This document shows, piece after piece, positions 9,510 to 20,839 of a DNA stretch of 49,545 nucleotides. This stretch comes from Stemphylium vesicarium (lineage: Eukaryota; Ascomycota; Dothideomycetes; Pleosporales; Pleosporaceae). The stretch spans positions 1 through 49,545 of the forward strand of contig QXCR01000190.1 in the NCBI GenBank assembly GCA_004380135.1, in the 5' to 3' direction. The position numbers and the translations under genes were made by a program. Numbering within the stretch: the first letter of the stretch is position 1; the number at the start of each line of letters is the position of its first letter. The notes under the pieces are model-generated. The model did not search any database, had not been told where the DNA came from, and saw nothing but the letters and a program-made list of their open reading frames with translations.

Positions 9510-12287
9510 TCACGAGACGACGAGTTGAGCGCTTTCTTTGACTGAACCCCAGAATTCCGCCGGGTTCTCTGCCCACATCATGTTCTTGATCCACTCCCCG
9601 TCCATCCAGCCCTGAACGAAGCATGTGCCGACGAGTTGATACGTTCCGTCGTCTCTTTTGCGCAAAATCACCGGTACAGAGCATCCAGCTATGACAGCGA
9701 GGTGCCACGGTCTCGCATCGTCGATACCTTGATCAGCGATGTAAGCGGGTACCAAGCCCATGTATCCGTCTCGCGAGACAAATGGGCGGCGGCCGCGCAG
9801 GACGTGTTTGACGACGTGCCAGGCTTCCGTGGGCAGGTATCCCCCGACGTAATATCGAACGTGTCGGGAAAGTTTAGGCTGGCAGATGTACGGGTCGTGG
9901 GTCGGGATGTTTTCGGGGGCGCACTCAGCTCGAGGGGGCCATGCGGCAGTAGTGTCGCCGTGGAACATTGCGCAAGCAGCTCTGATTATATTCTTATATA
10001 TGGGAAAAGGACGTGCTTGGAGAAGAAAGTATATCGCGCTGGTCCAGCAACGGAAACGCCAGTTTGCTTCGGGATTGAAGCGTAGAATTGTGGTACCATT
10101 GGGCATTGTCGTGACGTCTGAGAGTATGGTTTCGATCTGGTCCAAGATGATGCCTGTGCAATGCAGCAGTTCGTCTTCAAAGTGGAATAGCGGGCTGTCA
10201 AAAAGGTCGCGCGTCATGCCGCCGTCCGCTGAATACATCCTTCCCTGCTGATCGTCGACCGTCGACATGACTGTGAGGGGAACGGAGTCCTTGCGAACGA
10301 GACAGCTTGTCGTAGCGCATGTGCTCCAATCTGGTACCCACGAAGGGACCTGGTTGTAGAATGAATGGCTGCGACTTGTCACTTCGACCGCCCCGATGAT
10401 GTCCAGCGTTTGTTGCTGCTTGATCCAGGCCTTGGCAAATTCGGTGTATACCTTCTCGTAGGGATTCCTGTATTCTGGCTTGTAGTCCAAGCCGATTTTA
10501 TCTCGCGCGAGGTTCCATACGGAAAAGATCTTATCCCTGGGGTCTGTACATTCAAAGTCTCGAACCATCACGAGCGCTTCCAAGAAGCCGGGCGCTTTTC
10601 TGTCAATGTTAACGAATGACAGGCCGGCCCCTGTACCGTAACTTGTCAAATGACGGAAGTAGAAGAGCTTCCGTGAATAGGACAACATGTGAGTATCGAT
10701 GTCCACCAACGAGGAATCTACATCTTCCATCTGTCCAGCAAGTGTATGGTTACGAGATATCATGTCTTGTAGCTTGTGTGCGGCTGATTCCAGGAGATCG
10801 AAGCTAATGATCTGGTGGCGCCCGAGTAGTATTGTCGGATTTGACGCGTATGCAACCTCCTACGCGTAATCATTAGCATATCAATGCTGATCATGAAGCC
10901 CTCAAGATTTTACCTGCAAGATCCAAGCTCGTCGAAAGTACTGTCTTGTCAACAATTTGTACAGGCCAGCGCATAGTCGTGCCAGACGATCAGGCTTCAT
11001 AGTATTTCCGCCATCCCAAGGCCCAAAGTGGAACTCATTGAACTCGTTTTCCCGAACCCTTGGGTGCCCGTAGAGTTCGTCCATGAAATCGAGAACCGCT
11101 TTGGTGTCGTCAGTAGGTTTCCCGATGTAAGAAAAGACTCTGACAGCAATATCATAGATCTCGCCCATCCGCGGTACCTGTCGATCGCGTTCAGCCACAT
11201 TCTTTTGATCTATACAAAGTGCATCTATCCAAATGGGTACCACAAGCTCGGTCATTCGTATAACACGTATGGCCTCGGCAAGGTTTTTGCGGATCGACGA
11301 CTTTTGACCATTGATGATAATTTGTTCCTGGTCACCCTCTTCGCCCCAGCGGTCTTTGGCAACACATCAGTTTGTGTATCGTCTCTTGCCCCCTGCCCAG
11401 GTTTAGTTGAACTTACATGAAAGAGCAGTGAAGTCGACTTCACATTTGATCGGACAATGTGACGCGTGCATGACGATCGGGGCAGAAGGATCCTCTGCAG
11501 GCATGATACACATGATCCGGATCTCATTAGCTACCATATCCAAGGGCATATACTGATAATTCGGTGTCGTTTCGTGTAAATCAGGGTGGGTGCCTAGACG
11601 GATTGGGCAAACGCGGGGTAAGATCATTTTTTCAGGGGATGCGTACCAATCCTTGGTCCATTGTCTATAGGTAGGATCGATGACGTGTTCAAAATAGCCG
11701 CTTTTAACAAGGCCATTGTTGATCTCGTGCATATCAAGTACGGTAGTTGCCTGCTCGTACATGAAGTCACTAAACTCACGCGTCCAGTATGCACCCTGTT
11801 CATTTTGATCAAATTCAACAACACAGGCATATCGGACCCATATGCGTGTTGGCTGGTTGATAGTCGTACGAAAGTAACGTAGAAATCTCTCCAACGCAGT
11901 CGTGACGCGTAGAGCCTTTCCGTCGACCTGAATGGGTTCTTCGTATTTGCGATAACCTCTTGCATTCTTGATTGCAACAAAAGTAGGCATATCTTCTAGA
12001 ACGTGGGTCTCGAGGTCGCAGCGGACATGTTCAGCTGTATTGTCGGGTGGATGCAGCACTAGCAAGCGAACCTCACGCGGGTCGAGACGGAGTGGCGCAT
12101 ATTCTATCTCCGGTACGGTGAGTTCTCTGAAACCGTCCTCGCCGAGGGAAGAGAGAGGATTGTTGAATTCGCGTACGACCATGGGCGACAAGAGACCTTT
12201 GGCTATGGTCTCTGGTCGGGTGTCTTGACGACTAGGCTTAGGATGGAATGCCAAGAGAAAGGCGGGATAGGAATGTGGTTTTTCCAT
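9510..12287 (-). CDS. HET-domain protein with an extra N-terminal HET-like module, 886 aa
   Basis: Three exons, 12287-11417, 11353-10914 and 10859-9510, join through introns with donors GTAAGT and GTAAAA and acceptors CAAAG and CGTAG. The spliced frame gives 886 residues. HET domains occur in fungal non-self recognition proteins, where some trigger cell death on hyphal fusion. The canonical domain spans about residues 244-385: YQYMPLDMVANEIRIM, then FTALSYRWGEEGD, then WIDALCIDQKN (Trp 332) and MGEIYDIAVRVFSYIG. A similar order appears earlier, at about 62-186: YAPLRLDPREVRLLVL, FVAIKNARGY, IQVDGKALRVTTALERFLRY and WVRYACVVEFDQNEQ. There the key WID reads WVR. The C-terminal half is the usual HET extension, ending with TYQLVGTCFVQGWMDGEW. 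No NACHT, STAND or repeat domain is present. Partner and specificity are unknown. Confidence 0.9.
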
Positions 12288-12542
12288 TGCGTCGTCTGCC
12301 CGTCTGGATCGTAGAGGTCCCCGGTGTGGTGAAGCTAGATTTGTTAGTGTTGTTGTTAGAGCAGCGGGGTCAGTGATGGATGCCTAATCACAGCTGAGTA
12401 AGCGAGAAGCCATCGAGTGATTGGGCTAGGCAAGCGTGCTGAAGTGAAGTATGTATGGGTGTCGCATGTCGAACTGCTGCATGCGAAAAGCTTTCAAACG
12501 ATGAAATTGTTTCCTCTACTGGCGCATTATTCGTGCAAGATG

Positions 12543-13877
12543 CTATAGAACCTCGAACTCGTAGTAGACATATGCGGTGTACTCTTGGTCGCCCATGTGT
12601 CCGGCTTGTTGCATGTCGGCCGACATGGCCTGGTCATCCTTCTTGATACGGCCTTTGGCGTCGCGGCCGAAAGCATTACCCGCAAGGTATGAGTAGGCTC
12701 CGTCAAGGTTCGACTTGGCCTTCTTTGCTTGTTTCGCGTCGGTCTGAAAGAGGTCAGTAGGCGAGCATCGCGCAACCAGTATTGATAGACTCACCTGGAC
12801 TATGCCGCACACGAAGTCGAGTGGCAGACCATAGCGCAAGACAGTTTCCACAAACACGCGCAAAGCCAGCACATGAATCCAGATCATGGCGCTCTCGCTG
12901 TATCCTGTCCTGCCTAGCCGCAGCGCCTCACCCCAGAGCTTCCTCTCGTCTTTGGCTAGTTGGTCCGCCTCCTTGGCCTCCTCTTCCTTGCCACCCTCCT
13001 TGTACTTGTAGTCTCTCGGAGTCCACCGCTTCTCCCTACACTTGTGTACGAATTCTGTCGAGTGCTTTTTGAACGTGGTTACGGCGAACAGGGTGAACTC
13101 GTCGTCTTCGGCCAGCTTGTTCGCGGAGCGGGGGACAACCATGGGGCATAGCTCTTCATAGGCCTTGTAAAAGTCCTTTACGGCCATGTTGGGGACGGCT
13201 AGGAGGTGTGTATCGAGGTACTCGGAGTCGCGGATGATTGACTTGGGGTTCACTACGTTGACGAGAGACTTGGTGGAGAGGTTGCCTGTACGTTTCCGCT
13301 CTGCGGCTGCGAGGGCGCCCTTGGTTTGGTTGTACTGGCTGAACTTGGACTTGACATCGTTGTCGATTCCTTGTATCTCCTGCACACGATATTAAACAGT
13401 GACGGTATATACAGACTGCGCGCTGCTCACCTTCTGCAGCGCATCTATCAGGTCTGCGATGGGCTTGTCGGCCCGGTACTTGACCTTGTTCCACTGAAAG
13501 TTGCGCAGATACTGGTCGACAGGCTCTACGTTGTGTGAGCACTCAGAGCCAGGCACATGCTCACCATGTCACGTACTATCATTTATCGTCTTTTGCTGCT
13601 GGATCTTGCCCTCGTCGCCGTCTAGGATCTGCCTCAGGCTGTCGCCAACCTTGCCTACCACGCCCTCGCACGCATTACAGAGCTTGGAGAGGTCGTCGGC
13701 CTGCTGCACCAGTGCATCTAGGGTTCCGATCTTGAAGTTGGGTATCGCGAACGGGGAGGTGATGCCCACGTCATTGGTCACGGTGGAGCGCAGAGCTGTA
13801 AGCGCCTCCTCCTGGTGGTTCGAGGGCGAGATGGACGTCGGCAGCGACACCAGCAGGTACTTGCTACCCTTAGACAT
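12543..13877 (-). CDS. VMA5: V-type proton ATPase subunit C, 393 aa
   Basis: Four exons, 13877-13577, 13525-13431, 13379-12795 and 12743-12543, give 393 residues, close to yeast Vma5 (392). Subunit C belongs to the V1 peripheral stalk and couples V1 to V0; it is released when the pump disassembles on glucose loss. Recognisable blocks are the N-terminal KYLLVSLPTS, VDQYLRNFQWNKVKYRADK at the exon 2 start, NVVNPKSIIRDSEYL, FTLFAVTTFKKHSTEFVHKC, the SAMIWIHVLALRVFVETVLR helix, LPLDFVCGIVQ, and the conserved end with YTAYVYYEFEVL. All splice junctions restore the family sequence exactly. It is divergent from the glycine-cleavage gene, with 209 bases between the start codons. No damage seen. Confidence 0.96.
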
Positions 13878-14086
13878 GGTTACTGCAGTTGTTTCGGGGC
13901 GATCGGGTCGCGATATAGGCGGTTATGGGAACGAATGTCTACATTCGTGGATGGGATCCAGCTCTGGAGCTTGGATCGCGTGGCGGCCCAGCTAGGTCCA
14001 CTGCCGTCATTGGCGCAGTACATATACAACCGCCGTGAGTACCCGTCAAACAGTCAAAGTCAGCATTCTCTCCTCACCCACGCAAA
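13878..14086. promoter_or_regulatory. Bidirectional promoter between VMA5 and GCV1
   Basis: Only 209 bases separate the two divergent start codons (13877 minus, 14087 plus), so both transcripts must start within this interval. It contains CAGTACATATACAACC at about 14017-14032, but no clear TATA box for either gene. Shared regulation of the two genes is possible but unproven. Confidence 0.7.
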
Positions 14087-15531
14087 ATGGCCTCGAAAAA
14101 AGCTGTCTCTGCGTTGCGCCCAGCAGTCAATGGCATTGCCCCACGGTTTTGCAGGCCTCAATGCCTACAGATAGCGCGCTACTCCACAAGAACACCCGCA
14201 ACCCCAGCCCCACGACCCCGCAACTTGACAGGATTATCATGGCAGCAAGCCCGATATGCTTCCTCAGCGGCAGCGACAGAGCAGCTGGGCAAGACTGGCC
14301 TATATGAGCTTCACAGCAAGTATGGCGCCAAGTTTGTGCCCTTTGGCGGATACCTCATGCCTGTCCAATACAGTGACATGAGCATTATCGATTCGCACAA
14401 CTGGACGCGCGAAAAGGCTAGTTTGTTCGACGTTGGGCACATGTAAGATGCATCCGCGTGGTGGTGGTAGTAGTAGTGGTGAAGGTGGGCAGCGTAGGCT
14501 AATAAAAGTCCAGGGTCCAGCACCACTTTTCGGGGCCCGGAGCCGAGGCCTTTCTCGAAAGCATCACGCCCTCTTCACTTTCCACATTGCCAAAGTCCCA
14601 ATCCACCCTCTCAACGCTGCTACACTCCACCGGCGGTATTGTCGATGATACGGTAGTCACGCGCCTCGCTGACAAATTCTACGTCGTCACAAACGCTGGC
14701 TGCAGACAAAAGGACACGGCATACTTCAAGGCGCAACTGGAGGCATGGAAGAACTCGCACCCCGACCAGCCCGTCGAGTGGAACATTCTTGACGGACAGG
14801 GCCTTGTCGCACTCCAGGGACCCCTATCAGCTGAAATTCTCTCTCGTGTACTAGACGACAAATCGAAAAAAGACCTTGAGTCGCTTTACTTTGGCCAATG
14901 CGCCAGCGCAACCATCAAGGGCACCGATGCCGAGGTGCTTGTCAGCCGTGGTGGCTATACTGGTGAGGACGGCTTCGAGATCAGCATTCCCTCATATGCC
15001 ACCGAAGCCATCACTCAGTTCCTTCTGGACTCAGCCAAGGATGAGTTGCGATTTGCCGGTCTAGGGGCGCGTGACACCTTGAGGCTAGAGGCAGGCATGT
15101 GCCTCTACGGCCACGACCTGGACGACACTACAACACCCGTCGAGGCCGGACTGTCGTGGATCATCGGCAAGGACCGTCGCGCCAAGGGCGGATTCAACGG
15201 CGACTCCGTTATCCTACAACAACTGAAGAAGAAGTCGGAAGGTGGCGGTGTATCGCGTCGTCGTGTCGGTCTCGTAGTCGAAGGATCACCTGCCAGAGAA
15301 GGCGCTGAAATCGTTGACGAGGCGGGAGAAAAGATTGGCAACATCACATCGGGGTGCCCTTCACCTACCATGAAGAAGAACATTTCCATGGGCTACATCA
15401 AAGACGGTATGCACAAGGCAGGTACCGAAGTTGAGGTTGTCGTACGGGGTAAGAAGAGGAAAGCCGTTGTTACCAAGATGCCCTTCATCCCCAGCAAGTA
15501 CTACAAGCAGCCAGCAAATGTCAAGGCATAA
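14087..15531 (+). CDS. GCV1: Aminomethyltransferase, glycine cleavage system T protein, mitochondrial, 457 aa
   Basis: Exons 14087-14442 and 14514-15531 join with donor GTAAGA and acceptor GTCCAG, giving 457 residues. T protein takes the aminomethyl group from lipoyl-H protein and passes the methylene to tetrahydrofolate, releasing ammonia, in the mitochondrial matrix. The first ~65 residues are rich in Arg, Ser and Ala with no acidic residues, as expected of a presequence. Then follow GLYELHSKYGAKFVPFGGY and the junction FDVGHMVQHHFSGPGAEAFL. Further on are STGGIVDDTVV, VSRGGYTGEDGFEISIP, the folate-site region LGARDTLRLEAGMCLYGHD, and the C-terminal barrel with ITSGCPSPTMKKNISMGYI. All family landmarks are present with no breaks. 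It is divergent from VMA5. Confidence 0.95.
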
Positions 15532-16070
15532 ATTGCGGCCGAGTATTCATATTCCTGGCATCTTCAACCTGCCATGTCACTTTTATTTTCGCATCATTTG
15601 AGCCGCGGGGTCTTTAACACAGCCGGAATTTCGTCCGGTCGCTGGCGTAGTTGTTCCTAGCCACCAACAAGGCGGTGAACCCCAACCCGAATCCCCTTTT
15701 CTCAGTCAGAAGACAAAATACTACCTTCACGAGTCTCTCTCCATCAGTTTCACCGTTCAATTTCGACCGTGCTTACCGAGCCAGACTTTCTTTATCATGT
15801 GTTGATAGATAAGTAATCTGCAGAAAGCTGGGCTAGAAACCACACTAAACCTTACCATGCTTTGACTCGGGACAATATTTAGAGAGACGGAGCAATGGTG
15901 AAGCCGCATGTATACAAGGTATAAGGATAGGGCTTCACAATGGAAGGAATAAGATAGGCAGAGCAATAACATCAGCGATCCAGTTGTATACCAACCACAA
16001 CTAAGTCTTTTCCCATCCGACCTACCAACCAACACAGAGCCCCTCATCCCTCTCAATCAATCCACCAACC
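15532..16070. other. Intergenic: 3' flank of GCV1 and upstream of a dead reductase
   Basis: About 540 bases without a recognisable gene. It holds the GCV1 3' UTR and the former promoter of the reductase remnant. A CT/AC-rich leader (CTCAATCAATCCACCAACC) immediately precedes the remnant's start codon. Confidence 0.5.
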
Positions 16071-17079
16071 ATGTTCGACCCATCCAACGCCCGCCTCCCC
16101 CTCGGCAGCACAATCTTCGTAACAGGAGTAACAGGCTACATCGGATCCTGGGTAGCCCACGAAGCTCTCAGCCTAGGCTACGACGTCCGGGGCGCCGTGC
16201 GTTCTCTGGAAAAAGCAGCCTGGCTCCAATCCCACTTGGACAGCACTTTTGGGCCCGGCCGCTACACGCAAGTCCACCTCTCCGACTCCTCCGACAGCAC
16301 TGGTTTCAGCGCGGTCAACAGAAGCAGATCCCTACGTCCCCAACATGGTATCTGAGACTGTAGAAATCCTCAAAGCAGCGTAGTCTGAACCTTCCGTTCG
16401 GTCTGTCGTCTTCACATCAACGTCGCTGGCCGTTGCGGCCTGGGGCACAAAAGGCCGCTTCGACAAGAACCAGTACAACGACGCGTTCATAGCCTCGGCC
16501 TGGGATCCAGGCTTCCAGCACCCGAGTAAAACCTTCGTGTACGCAGCCGCTAAAGCAGCCTCCGAGAAAGCAGCGTGGGCTTTCATGGACGAGGCGAAAC
16601 TGCAATTCGCATTCAACGTCATCCTGCCGAATTGCAATTTTGGCCCCTCACTCGTTTTCGAGAAGCAAGGATGGCCGTCGACCGGCGGTTTTCCCAAAGC
16701 CCTATTCGATGGCAATGTTAGTATGATAGCTAGTATACCACCACCATACCACATCGATGTGCGGGACGATGCCAAATTGCATGTTGCTGCGTTGGTGCAT
16801 CCGGGGATTAAGAATGGCCGGCTTTGGGGCTTCGCCGAGCCGTTTACGTGGAATACCGTCTTGGCCATCTATCGCGGGTTGTGGCCTGAACGTCTGTTTC
16901 CAGAGGATTTCTCCGGGTTGGAAAAGGATCAGGGTGAGGCGCCGACGGAGAGTGCGTTGATGGCGCTCAAGGAGGTTTTTGGGCAGGAGGGGTGAGTTAG
17001 TCTTGAGACGTTGTTGAAGGATGCGCGGTTTGATAGGTTGCTTGAGGGGGAGTTTCAGAAGATGGATATTTTCAAGTAA
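16071..17079 (+). pseudogene. NAD(P)-dependent epimerase/aldehyde reductase, inactivated
   Basis: The N-terminus carries the Rossmann dinucleotide-binding motif of extended short-chain dehydrogenases, IFVTGVTGYIGSWVAHEALS, then VRGAVRSLEKA. The family is NAD(P)H reductases of dihydroflavonol-reductase/methylglyoxal-reductase type. At about 16300-16325 the frame jumps from LSDSSDSTG to EADPYVPNMVSETVEILKAA. About 40 residues normally found there are missing, so there was an internal deletion with a frameshift. A TAG follows at 16381-16383, where Gln or Trp is likely, and then SEPSVRSVVFTSTSLAVAAW. The YxxxK-type motif is visible as YAAAKAASEKAAW. A TGA at 16993-16995, where GWVSLETLL would be expected, breaks the end; the frame then runs to TAA at 17077. 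Three independent lesions make it a pseudogene. Confidence 0.85.
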
Positions 17080-17249
17080 GATGTTGGACATCTGGCTCGA
17101 TTGGTTTTCATACCCTGGACATGGCAGGGTTATGGGATTTGGTTAGACAAATCTCGATTTCAATAATACAACCGATATTCCACTTTCTTCATTCCATATC
17201 AACGTCACTGCGTGAATCATGCTCATGAATGCTGTCCTTCTTCATCACA

Positions 17250-18593
17250 TCAAGCTCCGCGCCCCCTTCCTCTTCCTCTTCCTCTACCCCGTCCTCCACC
17301 ACGACCACGCCCACCCTTTCCTCTCGGACCGGCCCGCTCATAAATCTTAACGTCATCAAAAGGACTATCCGCAACCCTGAGGTAGCTCGGAATACCATTA
17401 TCCACCACAGCCAACACCAGATTCCTCCTTCCATGTTTCAGCTTCTGGTACGGCTGCTCCGTCTCCTTGGGCCTATCCTCTGGCACCTGCGCCATGAGAT
17501 CGTTGAGCTGAGCGCTCGTAGGTATCGGTGTTGTCCTTGCATCGACGACGCAAATCCTGAAATCAGGGGGGCCACGAGCCGATTTGCGGAATCGGGCGGT
17601 TGTGCGGTAGACGTCGAAGTGAACGCGGTACGGGTTATGGGCGTCAGGTGGTAGGATGAATGTCGGTGGGGTGGAGCGGTCGTGCGTGGGGATGAGCTTG
17701 AGTAGGCGGTAGATGTCGTTGTAGCTCCTGAACAGGCCGGGTTTGATGAGCGGGCCAAAGGCTAAGTCCTCCGGCGACACTGTGTGCGTAGGCTGGCTGA
17801 GTCGGCGCCATATCTCGGAGAAGAAGCGTGTTATGGCCCACGGTTGGGATGCCGTCTGCTCGTCTGACTTTGGCGGCGCGAACACTACCTCCCCTCTATC
17901 ATCGTCCCATGTCCCTGTCCTGAAGATGACATAGCCCGATCTCTTCAGTCCCGCATAGACGTTGTACATCTCCAGCGTCAGCTTGCCTCCTACACCCCCT
18001 TCAAATCCGATGAACGCCGCATACGCCGATTGCAAACTCATCGGCGCGCCATCTTCTGTCCTGTACACCGTCTTGTCACCGACCTCGCGCTTCACCGGCC
18101 ACCGACAATCCAGAGTGCCTCGTTCGATCAAGAACAGCGCTTCTTCTGGTAGCAGCCATTCCCGGCCCGCCTTGTTGGTGCCTATGGTCTGGAAATGCTG
18201 CGACTTGACTTTATCCACGCATGCCATGTTGCGCTCCGGGTCGTACATGGCTAGCACATGGCCCTTTTGCGTGTGTGTGCGCTGCCATGACAGCACGCCA
18301 TGCATGGCGCGCCGCGAGGCCTCGAGCGTATCGAGTTGCAGGTTCGTCGCATGGCTCTCAAAGTCCTTTTCGCCACGCTTGGGTAGGGTCGGGTGTGCGC
18401 TATCTTGTGGTCTGTCGCCGAGGTATCAGTAGGTTGTAGGGCAAAGAAAAAAAAATGTCAGGCTGGCGCAATGCGAGGAGATGACGCACGTTAATTTCTC
18501 CAACAGCCGAAAGTCTTGCGTTTCTTCGGTGGGATCAAAATCGCCCGCGTCGGGTGCGCGCAGGTGCGAGATGTCTTCGTCTTGGTCGGCCAT
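17250..18593 (-). CDS. SEN54: tRNA-splicing endonuclease subunit Sen54, 421 aa
   Basis: Exons 18593-18490 and 18411-17250 (donor GTGCGT, acceptor CGACAG) give 421 residues. Sen54 is a structural subunit of the heterotetrameric endonuclease that excises introns from pre-tRNA. The N-terminus is acidic (MADQDEDISHLRAPDAGDFD). The Sen54 domain follows: LPKRGEKDFESHATNLQL, ASRRAMHGVLSWQRTH, then WLLPEEALFLIERGTLDCRW, which is the most diagnostic block, and MSLQSAYAAFIG. The C-terminal part (FHFDVYRTTARFRKSARGPP-like region, residues about 320-395) matches the family end. An unusual tail of about 25 residues is made almost only of Gly and Arg (RGRGGGRGRG type). I chose the ATG at 18593 because the acidic start follows it directly. 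It is divergent from the cyanide hydratase gene. Confidence 0.92.
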
Positions 18594-19120
18594 GACGACT
18601 TTCTCGGAGAATTGGGGCTGGGTGAGTGCAATGGTCCCGCCGCATGCCTTTGGTGGGGAAACCCGGCGCTCGGCATGGCGAAGGCTGCCGATAACGTGCC
18701 GCGGCTTTTGCGGCATTGCGTCGGCATCGTGCCGAAAGCGTTCTGGACAACCTCGTGCAGCCTCATCAGAGCATATCGCTTCTCGTTGTCAAACTTCAAC
18801 CCACTGTTCTACGTTACTACCCTGTAATTCCGGATGCTTTCGGGCTTGATTTTGTTTCTTGTGTCGCCGAGATCACCTCATGCGCAGAGAACATACGTGG
18901 ATTTTGCAGGGGAGATGTTGGTGGCACAGATGAGCGTCGAGAAGGATCCGGGTAATGATGTACGATGACCGGAGGGTGCATGTAGATAATATTCCGAGCC
19001 TTGTATATAAGTTTCATCAACATCGCGAGAATTGAGGCATCACACGCTCAATCAGTCTCTCAATTCAAGATACTTCTTCATTTCTCAGCTTTGCAATCCA
19101 AAGTCCCCAACGCCTCAAAC
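18594..19120. promoter_or_regulatory. Divergent promoter region of SEN54 and cyanide hydratase, with TATA box
   Basis: This 527-base interval separates two divergent start codons. On the plus strand TATATAA lies at 19004-19010, 111 bases before the cyanide hydratase ATG, followed by a CT- and AAC-rich leader. A TATA box suits a strongly inducible gene such as cyanide hydratase. Nothing comparable was seen on the SEN54 side, as expected for a housekeeping gene. Confidence 0.6.
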
Positions 19121-20365
19121 ATGCCTCTTACCAAGTACAAGGCCGCCGCTGTAAATATTTCCTGGAGAGTCTCCATTGAAGCCAGTCTAATCCACTCCTA
19201 GGTCACCTCTGAGCCATGCTGGTTCGATCTCGAGGCTGGTATCCAGAAGACCATCAACTTCATCAACGAAGCTGGTGAGGCTGGATGCAAGCTCATCGCA
19301 TTCCCAGAAGTCTGGATTCCCGGTTACCCCTATTGGATGTGGAAGGTCAACTACCAGCAGTCGCTTCCTATGCTGAAGAAGTACCGCGAGAACTCTCTTC
19401 CCATGGACTCTGAGGAGTTCCGTCGTATTCGCCGCGCTGCTCGTGACAACCAGATGTAAGTCGAGACTGTCGAAGTAGTAAGCATCTCTGACACCACGCA
19501 GCTACGTCTCGCTCGGTTTCTCCGAGATCGACCATGCCACTCTCTACCTTACCCAGGCCCTGATCGACCCTACTGGTGAGGTCATCAATCACCGCCGTAA
19601 AATTAAGCCTACTCATGTCGAGAAGCTCGTCTACGGTGATGGATCTGGCGACACCTTCAAGTCTGTCACTCAGACCGAGCTTGGCCGTCTCGGTCAGCTC
19701 AACTGCTGGGAGAACATGAACCCCTTCCTCAAGTCACTCAATGTCTCAGAGGGCGAGCAAATTCACATCGCCGCATGGCCCGTGTACCCGGGCAAGGAGA
19801 CTCTCAAGTACCCCGATCCGGCCACTAACGTTGCTGAGCCTGCCTCAGACCTCGTCACGCCAGCTTACGCCATCGAGACTGGTACCTGGACTCTTGCACC
19901 CTTCCAGAGGTTGAGCGTTGAGGGTCTGAAGAAGAACACACCCGAAGGTGTCGAGCCCGAGACTGACCCCTCAACCTACAACGGCCATGCCCGTATCTAC
20001 AAGCCCGATGGTACCCTCGTGGTCAAGCCCGACAAGGACTTTGATGGTCTCCTGTTTGTCGACGTAGGTTCCACCTCTTCCCGCATTCGTCTTATAATAC
20101 TGACATCGTCTAGATCGACCTGAACGAGTGTCACCTGACCAAGGCTCTGGCTGACTTCTCCGGCCACTACATGCGCCCTGACCTCATCCGTCTGCTTGTA
20201 GACACTCGCCGCAAGGAGCTCATCACCGAGGCTGACCCCCAGGGAGGTATCCAGTCTTACTCTACCCGGGAGCGTCTTGGCCTGAACACACCGCTCGACG
20301 GAGCTGCGAAGCAGAAGAGGACTACCCCTGCTGACGTCGATGCGACGAACGCTACTGCCCTCTAG
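19121..20365 (+). CDS. Cyanide hydratase (formamide hydro-lyase), nitrilase superfamily, 365 aa
   Basis: Four exons, 19121-19150, 19202-19455, 19502-20063 and 20114-20365, give 365 residues, normal for fungal cyanide hydratases. The enzyme hydrates HCN to formamide, detoxifying cyanide from cyanogenic plants or from the fungus itself. The catalytic triad sits at the usual positions: Glu46 (AFPEVWIPGYP), Lys128 (HRRKIKPTH) and Cys163 (GQLNCWENMNP). The C-terminal block LADFSGHYMRPDLIRLLVDT is typical of cyanide hydratases rather than plain nitrilases. A 30-base first exon holds only the first ten codons; without it the protein would lack its first beta-strand. The tail (residues 330-365) is Thr/Asp-rich. 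No breaks. A nitrilase with broader specificity cannot be excluded. Confidence 0.93.
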
Positions 20366-20839
20366 ATTGTTCGTTAGGCTGCTATGTCTCCTGTTATCTA
20401 TTCGTTCATTGTATATAGCTTTCACCCGTTTGAATTGGTAACTCCACTCGTTTTCAATCACTGTCTTCTGCGTGATTAAGTCTTTATGCAAGATGAACGC
20501 GGATTGTCAGCGCCTTCGTCCACAGGCTGCTGGTCAAATTCTTGTTTACCAGATCTTCATGCGCGGTGAGGAAAATTGTTGTAGTGAGTTAGCGGGTTTC
20601 TCGTTAATAAGAGACATCTTTTTTGCGTGTAGTGATCTGGAGCGAAGATAGCTGAAAACGATGATGATGGCCGATATGACATGCGATGTGCAGGTGTGCA
20701 GGTGGGGCGGATTAGCGTCGCGAGCCAAGGCGGTGGCAGAATTTAGCGCGAACTGATCTTCGCGCGCGCAACTTTTCGAAAAGTTACCACCCGCAACTTG
20801 GCATTTCAATCTCAACGACAGCGCACAGAACCGCCCGCC
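20366..20839. other. Intergenic: cyanide hydratase 3' flank and KRR1 promoter
   Basis: About 470 bases between tandem genes. It ends in the KRR1 leader (CTCAACGACAGCGCACAGAACC). No TATA box or extra open frame of note. Confidence 0.5.

Noticed and set aside
13936..13948. The word TCTACATTCGTGG occurs here and again near 25595
   Set aside because: A 13-base match between two places in 49 kb is expected by chance.
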